Assembly (NCBI GenBank): GCA_019114925.1
Contig: DXEO01000114.1
Location: 1 to 64,000, forward strand
DNA: 64,000 nt
Source of the DNA: Candidatus Corynebacterium faecipullorum
GTDB taxonomy: Bacteria > Actinomycetota > Actinomycetes > Mycobacteriales > Mycobacteriaceae
Reading direction: 5' to 3'
Of the stretch, positions 24,386 through 32,148 are shown one piece after another. The number at the start of each line of letters is the position of its first letter. The first letter of the stretch is position 1. A model generated the notes under the pieces. That model did not search any database and was not told the origin of the DNA. It saw nothing but the letters and a program-made list of their open reading frames with translations. The position numbers were made by a program, and so were the translations under genes.

Positions 24386-25291
24386 ATGACTGCCACCCTG
24401 TCCCAGGCCGGAACGACGGCCGCTGTGATCGTCACCCACCAGCGCGTGGAGCTGCTTCGCGCCTCCCTTGAGCAGGTGGTGAACCAGACACACCCGGTGC
24501 AGTGGGTGATCGTGGTGGATAACGGCGCGGAAGCAGCAGTAGAGGATCTCCTCCACGAACTCGCCGGCGAGCGCGGCGTCTACATGCCTTCTGAGACCAA
24601 CCTCGGCGGTGCGGGCGGTTTTGCGCTGGGATTCCTCACCGCTCTCGCCCTGGGCGCGGATGCGGTGTGGTGCGCTGATGATGATGGCCGCCCCGCCGAC
24701 CACCACGTGCTGGAGGAGCTCTACCGGGTTGCGGAAAACAACAGCCTCCACGAAGTCTCCCCTGCCGTGTGCAATATCGACGAGCCTGCCAAGCTCGCTT
24801 TTCCACTGCGCCAGGGTCTGGTGTGGCGGCGCTACATGAGCGAACTGGAGGGTGACTTTCTCCCCGGCATCGCCTCCCTTTTCAACGGCGCGCTCATCTC
24901 CGCCGAAGCCATGGAAATTATCGGCGTGCCGGACTACCGCCTTTTCATCCGTGGCGATGAGGTGGAATACCACCGCCGCCTGGTCAACTCGGGACTAAGC
25001 TTCGGCACCGCGCTGACCACCAGCTACCTGCACCCGGATGGCTCCGATGAGTTCAAGCCCATCCTCGGCGGAAAAATGCACACACAATACCCGGAGGGCG
25101 AGTTCAAGCGCTTCTTCACCTACCGCAACCGCGGCTATCTTCTGTGGCAGCGCGGCATGCGCAAGCTGCTGCCACAGGAATTCGCACGATTCGGCTGGTT
25201 CTTCCTAGTCCAGCAGCATGACGTGAAGGGATTCATGGAGTGGCTGCGCCTGCACAACCGCGGCCGAAAGGAAGACTTCCGCCGGCCCTAA
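24386..25291 (+). CDS. glfT1: Galactofuranosyltransferase GlfT1
   Basis: This 301-residue GT-A family 2 glycosyltransferase has VIVTHQRVELLRASLEQV, the NLGGAGGF segment and a WCADDDGRP metal-binding motif (DDD at about 98-100). These match GlfT1 (Rv3782), which adds the first galactofuranose residues to the rhamnosyl-GlcNAc linker lipid. Its place next to wzm/wzt is as in mycobacteria. ATG 24386 is chosen, with CACAAT 7 nt upstream; an in-frame ATG at 24377 is possible. Its stop overlaps convergent gtrA by 4 nt (CTAA). Confidence 0.9.
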   Translation: MTATLSQAGTTAAVIVTHQRVELLRASLEQVVNQTHPVQWVIVVDNGAEAAVEDLLHELAGERGVYMPSETNLGGAGGFALGFLTALALGADAVWCADDDGRPADHHVLEELYRVAENNSLHEVSPAVCNIDEPAKLAFPLRQGLVWRRYMSELEGDFLPGIASLFNGALISAEAMEIIGVPDYRLFIRGDEVEYHRRLVNSGLSFGTALTTSYLHPDGSDEFKPILGGKMHTQYPEGEFKRFFTYRNRGYLLWQRGMRKLLPQEFARFGWFFLVQQHDVKGFMEWLRLHNRGRKEDFRRP

Positions 25292-25743
25292 AACTCAAAG
25301 GACTTGCGCGTGCTGCGGAAAATGACCCACCGCTGCACAAAGAAGTTAATGAGTGTTGCCGTGCCTTGCGCAATCACAAAGGCCACCGCCAGTGCCCAAG
25401 ACGAGGGCCAGTCTAGGTTGTGGTCGAAAAAGGGGAAGGCCCAGCGATACAACAAAATGTTGATCGCATAGGTCATGGCATAGGTGGCAAACACGGCAGC
25501 AAAGCGGCGCTTCGAAGCCCGCGCGTTGAAGGTCCACCGCCGATTCAATAAATAAGCCACGAAGGTGCCCACAGCAAAGCCAACAGTTCGGGAACCCACG
25601 TCCCCGAATACCCCTAAACCAATTTGAAAAAGCCAGGTCAGGGAGACATCGATAAGCGCGGCAATAGCTCCCGTGATCGCGAACTTCGCGCCCTGCGCAT
25701 GCAAGGAATTCGACCGGGAGAAGCGTTCGGCGCGACCGGGCAT
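25288..25743 (-). CDS. GtrA family membrane protein (1)
   Basis: This 151-residue protein has four hydrophobic helices and the GtrA features AKFAITGAIAALIDVSLTWLF and an FxxxRxWxF-type end to helix 2 (VAYLLNRRWTFNA). GtrA proteins are small multispanning proteins linked to translocation of polyprenyl-linked sugars. In mycobacteria the homologue Rv3789, encoded next to dprE1, is tied to arabinan synthesis. A tandem paralogue lies 2 nt upstream. Functional overlap or heterodimer formation is inference. Confidence 0.86.
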   Translation of the reverse strand: MPGRAERFSRSNSLHAQGAKFAITGAIAALIDVSLTWLFQIGLGVFGDVGSRTVGFAVGTFVAYLLNRRWTFNARASKRRFAAVFATYAMTYAINILLYRWAFPFFDHNLDWPSSWALAVAFVIAQGTATLINFFVQRWVIFRSTRKSFEF

Positions 25744-25745
25744 GG

Positions 25746-26156
25746 TTACTTTCCTTTGAAGATGAAGGCGCGCTGAATGGCGAAGTTGGTCACCGTGGCC
25801 ACGCCCTGCGCAATGACGAAGGCGATGGTGTCCTTGAGCGCGCCGTCGAAGCCCAAGCTGATCAGCGGGGCGTTAAGCACCCAGTAAAGAAAGTTTTGCA
25901 CGGCGAAGGTGGACACATACAACAAGCCCACCGCACCGGCAGTGCGACCAGACACTTGGGCGCCAAAAGTCCAGCGGGCATTCGCCACGTAGGCGGCGAT
26001 GGTGCCGAAGACCCAGCCAATCGCCTTCGCCAGAGAACGGTGTAGGCCTAGGTACGTGAGGAAGAGGGTAAGGCCATAATCTATCGCCGCGGTGAAAACA
26101 CCGACGGATACGAAGCGCACGAGTTGGGTCTTCATGCTAGAAGTAGGTTCAGTCAC
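25746..26156 (-). CDS. GtrA family membrane protein (2)
   Basis: This 136-residue protein is a close architectural match to its downstream neighbour: QLVRFVSVGVFTAAIDYGLTLFL, VAYVANARWTFGAQ and four helices. The start is GTG 26156. TAGAGT (complement at 26165-26170) lies 8 nt upstream, so leaderless initiation is likely, and the pair probably forms one transcript. A place between glfT1 and dprE1 supports a role in decaprenyl-phospho-sugar translocation or recruitment of arabinosyltransferase. Confidence 0.86.
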   Translation of the reverse strand: MTEPTSSMKTQLVRFVSVGVFTAAIDYGLTLFLTYLGLHRSLAKAIGWVFGTIAAYVANARWTFGAQVSGRTAGAVGLLYVSTFAVQNFLYWVLNAPLISLGFDGALKDTIAFVIAQGVATVTNFAIQRAFIFKGK

Positions 26157-26167
26157 GGCGAAATACT

Positions 26168-27043
26168 CTACCCGCGGACTAGGGCGCGGTAAATGTCCAG
26201 GCGGTCCACGGGCGCGACGGCGTTGTCACCATAGGCACCGAGAGAAGAAAGCACTTTGAGCGACGCCGAGCACAGCTCCCGGACCGCCAGACCATGCAAT
26301 TCTTCGCCATCATCGTCGACCCACCCCAGCGCGGCCATAGAGGTCTCCGCTACGGAATCGGTCAATTCGCGCCCGCCCATACAGGACAGCGCTAGAGCCA
26401 TGGACCAGAAAGCATCTTTGCCCTCGTTCGTCACCTCACGCGGCAAGGTGCGCAGTTGGCGAAACACCTCAGGGTCAATGCTTACCTCACGCTTCAGATC
26501 CAGCGCTTGGAGGAGCGGAACGAAATCATAGAGCCGAGTTCTTTCAATCAGCGCGCGAACGGGCCTAGCCACAAGATCCAGAACTTCATCAATGGTTTCC
26601 TGGCCGGTGAGCTCCGCATTCACGGCGGTGAGATCAAAAGGTGTCTGGAAAGAACCGGAGCCGCCCACGCACAGGGCCTCCGGCGTCCCGCTATCTCGCG
26701 GGTAGGTCTCCACCACAACGATCTCGAAATCCCACAGCCCCCAGGCGTAATCAACCTGCTCGCCCTCGCGGCTTAAGAATTCGCGCACGGTGTGGCTTGG
26801 ATCGATTCTTTGGCCACGGGCTTCGGTGTGCTCAAAGAAGTGCCATGGGGAATCCTCGTGCGGCAGCCCGAAGCAGATTTCAAGAATATGGTGGAGCTCT
26901 TCCAACGTGAGCGCATCAGAGAAACCGATCTGACGGTGAACCTCGGCATCCGCGCGGACGTTGGATACCTGGCACAGCAAGGTTCGAGCAGAATCACCAC
27001 GATTGGCGCGGACCTGCGCCAAATCCGTGACCTTTGAGCTCAT
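26168..27043 (-). CDS. pRiA4b ORF-3-like domain protein
   Basis: This 291-residue protein has the plasmid pRiA4b ORF-3-like domain, recognised by LCQVSNVRADAEVHRQIGFSDALTLEELHHILEICFG and WHFFEH followed by the YDYG-like segment VDYAWGLWDFEIVV. The family is common in actinobacteria and on mobile elements, and its function is unknown. Residues 170-290 are a helical region I do not recognise. TATGGT (complement at 27051-27056) is 7 nt before ATG 27043, so a leaderless start is likely. No mobile-element features flank it. Confidence 0.75.
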   Translation of the reverse strand: MSSKVTDLAQVRANRGDSARTLLCQVSNVRADAEVHRQIGFSDALTLEELHHILEICFGLPHEDSPWHFFEHTEARGQRIDPSHTVREFLSREGEQVDYAWGLWDFEIVVVETYPRDSGTPEALCVGGSGSFQTPFDLTAVNAELTGQETIDEVLDLVARPVRALIERTRLYDFVPLLQALDLKREVSIDPEVFRQLRTLPREVTNEGKDAFWSMALALSCMGGRELTDSVAETSMAALGWVDDDGEELHGLAVRELCSASLKVLSSLGAYGDNAVAPVDRLDIYRALVRG

Positions 27044-27063
27044 GTGCCCCACCATACGCATTT

Positions 27064-27486
27064 TTAGTTGCGGGCGGTGAGCTCGCGTGCTTCAAGCTCG
27101 CTGAGAATGAAGACGATGGCAGCACTGATTCCGCCCCAGACTGTCCAGGGTTTTGCCACCCCGCGGCGGCGAATAAATCCCACCACGCTGCGCTCAGTCT
27201 TTACGGTAATCCATCCGCCCAGCAGCAGAATTCCGAAGGCGACCGGGATGGCCCACACGGGGACATCGGGAGTCTCCGGCTCCGGCCGATCTTCGTGGCT
27301 CTCGGCATTAGTAATGGCCACGAGCGCGCCGAACCCGAGGAAGGACAGCACATAGGCGAAAACGAGCGCAGTCTTATTCTTAATCCAGTCGGGGAACGCG
27401 GTCATAACGCCGACGGCCGCGGCTTGGGTGATGCGTCCGGCGAGGGTGTCATCCAGCGCATAATTATCTTGCTTGGAAGAGGTCAT
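27064..27486 (-). CDS. Hypothetical membrane protein, 140 aa
   Basis: This protein has three hydrophobic helices at about residues 40-60, 78-97 and 115-130, and an acidic, proline-rich linker (HEDRPEPETPDVP). I recognise no family. TAAAGT (complement at 27495-27500) lies 8 nt before the ATG, consistent with a leaderless start. It diverges from the small gene at 27523 with 36 nt between start codons. Confidence 0.65.
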   Translation of the reverse strand: MTSSKQDNYALDDTLAGRITQAAAVGVMTAFPDWIKNKTALVFAYVLSFLGFGALVAITNAESHEDRPEPETPDVPVWAIPVAFGILLLGGWITVKTERSVVGFIRRRGVAKPWTVWGGISAAIVFILSELEARELTARN

Positions 27487-27522
27487 ACCGCCCCACTTTA
27501 GGCGGGCGGTAGGCTACCGTGC

Positions 27523-27801
27523 ATGTACTCCTCTAAAAAAGAGCACCTCACCCCGGCACAGCGAGCAGCGCAAGATGAGCGCGCCGAGGAAGACAAGCGT
27601 CACGGCCACTTTCTGGCGACGGAACACACCTCGCTACCGCTCAATGGTTTTATGACGCGGCTCATCGCCGAGGAACTTCCCATCCTCGATTCCGTCTCAA
27701 GGGCAAGAGTCTACGAGATCCTCCGTGAGTATGACGGCCCAGAGATTAGCTCCCAAGAAGAACTGCCGGAAGAAATCCGCGAGATCATGGATCTGTACTA
27801 A
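27523..27801 (+). CDS. Small charged hypothetical protein, 92 aa
   Basis: This soluble protein is rich in Glu, Lys and Arg, with an N-terminal helix-like segment (KKEHLTPAQRAAQDERAEED) and an acidic C-terminus (EELPEEIREIMDLY). No family is recognised. TAGGCT at 27510-27515 lies 7 nt before the ATG, the leaderless pattern seen elsewhere in this window, which supports it as a gene. Confidence 0.6.
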   Translation: MYSSKKEHLTPAQRAAQDERAEEDKRHGHFLATEHTSLPLNGFMTRLIAEELPILDSVSRARVYEILREYDGPEISSQEELPEEIREIMDLY

Positions 27802-27891
27802 AACCGAACTAAAACCACACAACCGGACAGTACAAATGTTCCGTTTGCTTGGCTTTTGTACCTAATCTCACGTTTTCACTCCCGCCACAGG

Positions 27892-27910
27892 CACTACCGC
27901 CTAGGTAGTG
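27892..27910. promoter_or_regulatory. Inverted repeat upstream of dprE1
   Basis: CACTACC and GGTAGTG are perfect 7-bp arms around a 5-nt spacer, 39 nt before the dprE1 ATG. Further upstream GTACAAA (27830-27836) pairs with TTTGTAC (27854-27860). Either could be an operator for the dprE1-dprE2-aftA-emb run. Confidence 0.4.
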
Positions 27911-27949
27911 TAGAAAACCGACCCATCACATCGAATCAAAGAGTAAGAG

Positions 27950-29365
27950 ATGGAACTGCACACTACTGAGAAGTCCCTCCACGGTTGGGGCCGCACGGCG
28001 GCGACAACCGCCCACGTTTTGTCCACCCCAGACGTCGACGTCATCAAGACCGCCGTCGCCCAGGTGGCTGAGGACAATGCTGATAAGCCTTCCCACCTGC
28101 GCCGCGGCGTTATCGCCCGCGGTATGGGCCGCTCCTACGGCGACCCCGCGCAGAACGCCGGTGGCCTCGTCATCGACATGCAACCGCTCAACAAGATCCA
28201 CTCCATCGACCCGGAGTCGGGCATTGTCGACGTCGACGGTGGTGTCACCCTCGACCAGCTCATGAAGGCCGCCCTGCCCTACGGCCTGTGGGTTCCTGTT
28301 CTGCCGGGTACCCGCCAGGTCACCATCGGCGGTGCTATTGGCCCGGACATCCACGGCAAGAACCACCACTCCGCCGGTTCTTTCGGTGACCACGTCACCT
28401 CGATGGAACTGCTCGTGGCAGACGGCCGAGTCCTCCATCTGACCCCAGAGGGCTCTGAGGATGACCCGAGCGGCGATCTTTTCTGGGCCACCATCGGCGG
28501 CATGGGCCTTACCGGCATCATCCTGCGCGCCAAGATCAAGATGACGAAGACGGAAACCGCCTACTTCATCGCGGATACCGACCGCACGGATAACCTCGAT
28601 GAGACCGTGGCTTTCCACTCCGATGGCTCGGAGCACAACTACACGTACTCCTCCGCGTGGTTCGACGTCATCTCCCCGGAGCCAAAGCTGGGCCGCTCCA
28701 CTATTTCCCGCGGTTCCTTGGCCACCCTGGAGCAGCTCGAAGAGCTCGCCCCGAAACTGGCGAAGGACCCGCTGAAGTTCAATGCCCCGCAGCTGATGAC
28801 GGTTCCGGATATCTTCCCGAACTTCACCATGAACAAGCTTTCCCTCATGGCTATCGGTGAGGCCTACTACCTCATGGGCGCCCCGGCGCGTAACCAGGTC
28901 AAGAACCTCACGCAGTTCTACCAGCCACTGGATCTCATCGGCGAGTGGAACCGCGGCTACGGCTCCAACGGCTTCCTGCAGTACCAGTTCGTGGTGCCGA
29001 CCGACGCCGTCGAGCCCTTCAAGGACATCATCCGCGACATGCAGAAGTCCGGACACTACTCCGCGCTCAACGTGTTCAAGCTCTTCGGCCCGGGTAACAA
29101 GGCCCCGCTGTCCTACCCGATGCCGGGCTGGAATGTCTGCGTGGACTTCCCCATCAAGCCGGGCCTGGGTGCTTTCCTCGACGATCTGGATAAGCGCGTC
29201 ATGGAATTCGGCGGCCGCCTCTACCTGGCCAAGGAGTCCCGCACCTCAGCGGAGAACTTCCACAAGATGTACCCGGGCCTCGAAGGCTGGCTCAAGACTC
29301 GCAACGACATCGACCCGACCGGCGTCTTCGCCTCCGATATGTCCCGCCGCCTCGAGCTGCACTAG
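27950..29365 (+). CDS. dprE1: Decaprenylphosphoryl-beta-D-ribose 2'-oxidase DprE1
   Basis: This 471-residue FAD-dependent oxidase has the FAD-binding region with [15 protein letters not shown] (about 58-72) and [15 protein letters not shown] (126-140). The substrate region [11 protein letters not shown] carries Cys397, equivalent by alignment of this motif to M. tuberculosis Cys387, the residue attacked by benzothiazinones. It oxidises decaprenylphosphoryl ribose at C2', and DprE2 then reduces the product to give the arabinose donor DPA. GAGTAAGAG precedes the ATG. dprE2 follows by 14 nt. Confidence 0.95.
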   Translation: MELHTTEKSLHGWGRTAATTAHVLSTPDVDVIKTAVAQVAEDNADKPSHLRRGVIARGMGRSYGDPAQNAGGLVIDMQPLNKIHSIDPESGIVDVDGGVTLDQLMKAALPYGLWVPVLPGTRQVTIGGAIGPDIHGKNHHSAGSFGDHVTSMELLVADGRVLHLTPEGSEDDPSGDLFWATIGGMGLTGIILRAKIKMTKTETAYFIADTDRTDNLDETVAFHSDGSEHNYTYSSAWFDVISPEPKLGRSTISRGSLATLEQLEELAPKLAKDPLKFNAPQLMTVPDIFPNFTMNKLSLMAIGEAYYLMGAPARNQVKNLTQFYQPLDLIGEWNRGYGSNGFLQYQFVVPTDAVEPFKDIIRDMQKSGHYSALNVFKLFGPGNKAPLSYPMPGWNVCVDFPIKPGLGAFLDDLDKRVMEFGGRLYLAKESRTSAENFHKMYPGLEGWLKTRNDIDPTGVFASDMSRRLELH

Positions 29366-29379
29366 AAAGGAATCACCTC

Positions 29380-30138
29380 ATGCTGAATGCAGTAGGCCAA
29401 GCACAACACATCCTCCTTCTCGGCGGCACCTCCGAGATCGGCCTCGGCATCGTCGAGGAATTCCTCGAGCGCGGCCCGGCCAAGGTCACCCTGGCTGCTC
29501 GTGCGGACTCCCCACGCATCGCGGATGCCCGCGCAACCATCGAGTCCCGCGGCGGCGACGTCGAGGTCATCGATTTCGACGCGACTGACTTCGAGGGCCA
29601 CGGGGACGTCGTCAACCGCGCCTTTGAGCGCGGCGATGTCGACGTCGCCATCATCGCCTTCGGCACCCTCGGTGACCAGGAGGAACTGTGGCAGGACCAA
29701 GCCAAGGCAGTTGCCTCAGCCCAGACCAACTTCACCGCACCGGTCTCCCTCGGTGTCCTACTCGGCCAGAAATTCCAGCAGCAGGGCCACGGCACCATCG
29801 TGGCGCTGTCCTCCGTCGCCGGCATGCGCGTGCGCCGCTCCAACTTTGTCTACGGCGCCTCCAAGGCCGGCGTCGACGGCTTCTTCATCAACCTCGGTGA
29901 GGCCCTACGCGGCTCCGGCGCCAAGGTACTCGTGGTTCGCCCGGGCCAGGTGCGCACCAAGATGTCGGCGGAAGCCGGCGAAGCTCCCCTGACCGTCAAC
30001 GTCTCCGACGTGGCCAAGGCCACCGTCAAGGCAGTGCTGGATGGCAAGCAGTCCATCTTCGTGCACCCGCTATTTGAGTACGTGTCCTTGGGATTCAAGT
30101 TCATCCCGCAGGCGATCTTCCGGAAGCTGCCTTTCTAA
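29380..30138 (+). CDS. dprE2: Decaprenylphosphoryl-2-keto-ribose reductase DprE2
   Basis: This 252-residue short-chain dehydrogenase has GGTSEIGLGI as nucleotide-binding motif (about residues 15-24), SSVAGMRVRRSNFVYGASKAG with catalytic Ser and YxxxK near 145-163, and a C-terminal hydrophobic stretch. It reduces the DprE1 product with NADH to decaprenylphosphoryl arabinose, the only arabinose donor for arabinogalactan. GAAAGGAATC precedes the ATG, 14 nt after dprE1. It is followed by aftA. Confidence 0.94.
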   Translation: MLNAVGQAQHILLLGGTSEIGLGIVEEFLERGPAKVTLAARADSPRIADARATIESRGGDVEVIDFDATDFEGHGDVVNRAFERGDVDVAIIAFGTLGDQEELWQDQAKAVASAQTNFTAPVSLGVLLGQKFQQQGHGTIVALSSVAGMRVRRSNFVYGASKAGVDGFFINLGEALRGSGAKVLVVRPGQVRTKMSAEAGEAPLTVNVSDVAKATVKAVLDGKQSIFVHPLFEYVSLGFKFIPQAIFRKLPF

Positions 30139-30176
30139 AGTTCCGCTAAGTCCGCGGCGTGTGGGAAACTACTTAC

Positions 30177-32117
30177 ATGACTGAGTCTCCCACCATGTCG
30201 TCTCCCACCATTGAATATGAGGCCGATCGCTTTTCACGTCGCGCCAGCCTCATAGGTATCGCCGCCGCCGCTTTAGGTGGCGGCCTTGTTACGCTCATTG
30301 GCTTCTTCGCTTTCAAAACGGTCTCCCTCCCGGCATTCAGTACGTCGATGGTGACCCGTGCGTTGAGCACGGCGGGAACTGTGCTCACCGTTCTGCTGGT
30401 GGGCGCTCTGTGCGCGTGGTGGGTGATTGGCACTTCGCCGCGCCCCCGTTGGCGGACGTGGCTCACCACCGCTGTGTGCTACATTTCGCCGGCGCTGCTC
30501 ACGCTAACCAGTATCGGCTTGCCCCTCTCGGCCTCCCGCCTGTGGCTCGACGGTGTCCAGGTCGACCAGGTTTTTCGCACCCAATTCTTGACCCGCACCA
30601 CGGAAGCCAGTTCCTATGCGGACATGAACTACGAGGGCCTGCCCACCTTCTACCCGTTGGGCTGGTTCTGGATGGGCGGGCGGCTTGCGAATCTCCTCAA
30701 CATGCCGGGCTGGGAGGTTTATCAGCCGTGGAGCCTTATCTCCCTGGCCGTGGCCGGGTGCATCCTGGTTCCCCTGTGGCAAAGGCTCAGCGGTTCACTG
30801 CCAGTCGCCACCGCTATTGCCTTGACCACCACGGCGGTGACCCTGACCATTGGCGCTGAGGAGCCCTATTCCGCCGTCATCGCCATGGGTGTCCCGGCGG
30901 TGGCCGTCCTCTGCTCGCACGCTTTCTACAACGCTTCCTGGTTCTCCACTGCGGCAATCGCTATCTACCTAGGAGTCTCTGCCTGCTTCTACACGCTCTA
31001 CACGGGTGCAGTGGCGCTCACCATCGTCAGCCTCATTGCACTGGTCACCGGCGTCGCTGAGCGCACGTGGGCACCCCTCGTGCACCTAGTCACCATCGCG
31101 GCCGGTTCCCTGGCCATCGCCGCGATCGCCTGGGGCCCTTACCTCTACGGGGTCCTGCACGCCACTGCCCCGCTGGAGTCCACCGCGCAGCATTACCTGC
31201 CGGAAGAGGGAACCCAAATCCCGGCGCCTTTCCTCTCTTTGTCCGTCATTGGCATCCTCAGCCTGATCGGCTTGATTTACCTCGTCATGCGCATCGACGA
31301 GCCCGAAATCCGCGCCCTGAGCACCGCTCTGGTCGGCACCTACCTGTGGACCTTGGCCTCCATGGTCATGACCCTCGCCGGCAGCACGCTGCTGGGCTTC
31401 CGCCTGGAGCTGATCGTCGTGGTGCTTTTCGCTACGGCCGGCATTCTCGCGCTGGCTGACGTCCGCCTCATGGGCCTGCCCACGCTCTACCCGGAAGGCT
31501 TCAGCGAAGCCACCAACAAGCGCGTGACCCTGGCCTTTGCCATCCTCATGGGGCTTGGCGGTGTTTACTATGCGCAGCAGATCCCGGCAACGAACGTGAC
31601 CGCCTTGGACCACGCCTATACCGATACCGACGGCTACGGAGAACGCGCGGACCGCTACACCAGTGATTCTTCCGCTAATTACGGCAAGATCCGTGAGTTC
31701 ATTGATGCCCAGGGCTACGAGGCCAGCGAGACGATTGTCCTGACCGATGAGAAGCTCTTCATGGCCTATAACCCCTATTACGGATTCAACGCCTTCACCA
31801 GTAACTACGCCAACCCGCTGGGAGAGTTCAGCACCCGCAACCTGCAAATCGAGGAGTGGGCTTCCAAATCTTGGGAGCAGACTCCGGAAGAGTTTGCGAA
31901 GTCGCTTGAGTCCGCGCCGTGGCGTGGACCGGACGTCCTCATCTTCCGCGGCGATCTAGAAGAGCCCGGCGATGGTTATAAGACGCACTTGGCTGAAGAC
32001 ATCTACCCCAACCAGCCCAACGTGCGCTACCGCGCGGTGTTCTTCAACCCAAAGGTCTTTGAAGAGGGCTGGGAAGTCGAGCAAATCGGCCCCTTCGTCG
32101 TGGCGGCGCGATCTTAA
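30177..32117 (+). CDS. aftA: Priming arabinofuranosyltransferase AftA
   Basis: This 646-residue GT-C membrane protein has about 11 helices in residues 20-420 and a soluble C-terminal domain of about 200 residues. The first large extracytoplasmic loop holds LWLDGVQVDQVFRTQFLTRTTEAS, the acidic-residue region of AftA. AftA transfers the first arabinofuranose from DPA onto galactan. ATG 30177 is chosen over the in-frame GTG at 30159 by comparison with the family. Its place between dprE2 and emb is the standard corynebacterial order. Confidence 0.92.
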   Translation: MTESPTMSSPTIEYEADRFSRRASLIGIAAAALGGGLVTLIGFFAFKTVSLPAFSTSMVTRALSTAGTVLTVLLVGALCAWWVIGTSPRPRWRTWLTTAVCYISPALLTLTSIGLPLSASRLWLDGVQVDQVFRTQFLTRTTEASSYADMNYEGLPTFYPLGWFWMGGRLANLLNMPGWEVYQPWSLISLAVAGCILVPLWQRLSGSLPVATAIALTTTAVTLTIGAEEPYSAVIAMGVPAVAVLCSHAFYNASWFSTAAIAIYLGVSACFYTLYTGAVALTIVSLIALVTGVAERTWAPLVHLVTIAAGSLAIAAIAWGPYLYGVLHATAPLESTAQHYLPEEGTQIPAPFLSLSVIGILSLIGLIYLVMRIDEPEIRALSTALVGTYLWTLASMVMTLAGSTLLGFRLELIVVVLFATAGILALADVRLMGLPTLYPEGFSEATNKRVTLAFAILMGLGGVYYAQQIPATNVTALDHAYTDTDGYGERADRYTSDSSANYGKIREFIDAQGYEASETIVLTDEKLFMAYNPYYGFNAFTSNYANPLGEFSTRNLQIEEWASKSWEQTPEEFAKSLESAPWRGPDVLIFRGDLEEPGDGYKTHLAEDIYPNQPNVRYRAVFFNPKVFEEGWEVEQIGPFVVAARS

Positions 32118-32148
32118 GAAGCCAAGGCGGTGACGTAGACTGATCGCC

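Noticed and set aside
27926..29056. 376-codon open frame opposite dprE1
   Set aside because: Antisense shadow of dprE1. No ribosome binding site or domain.
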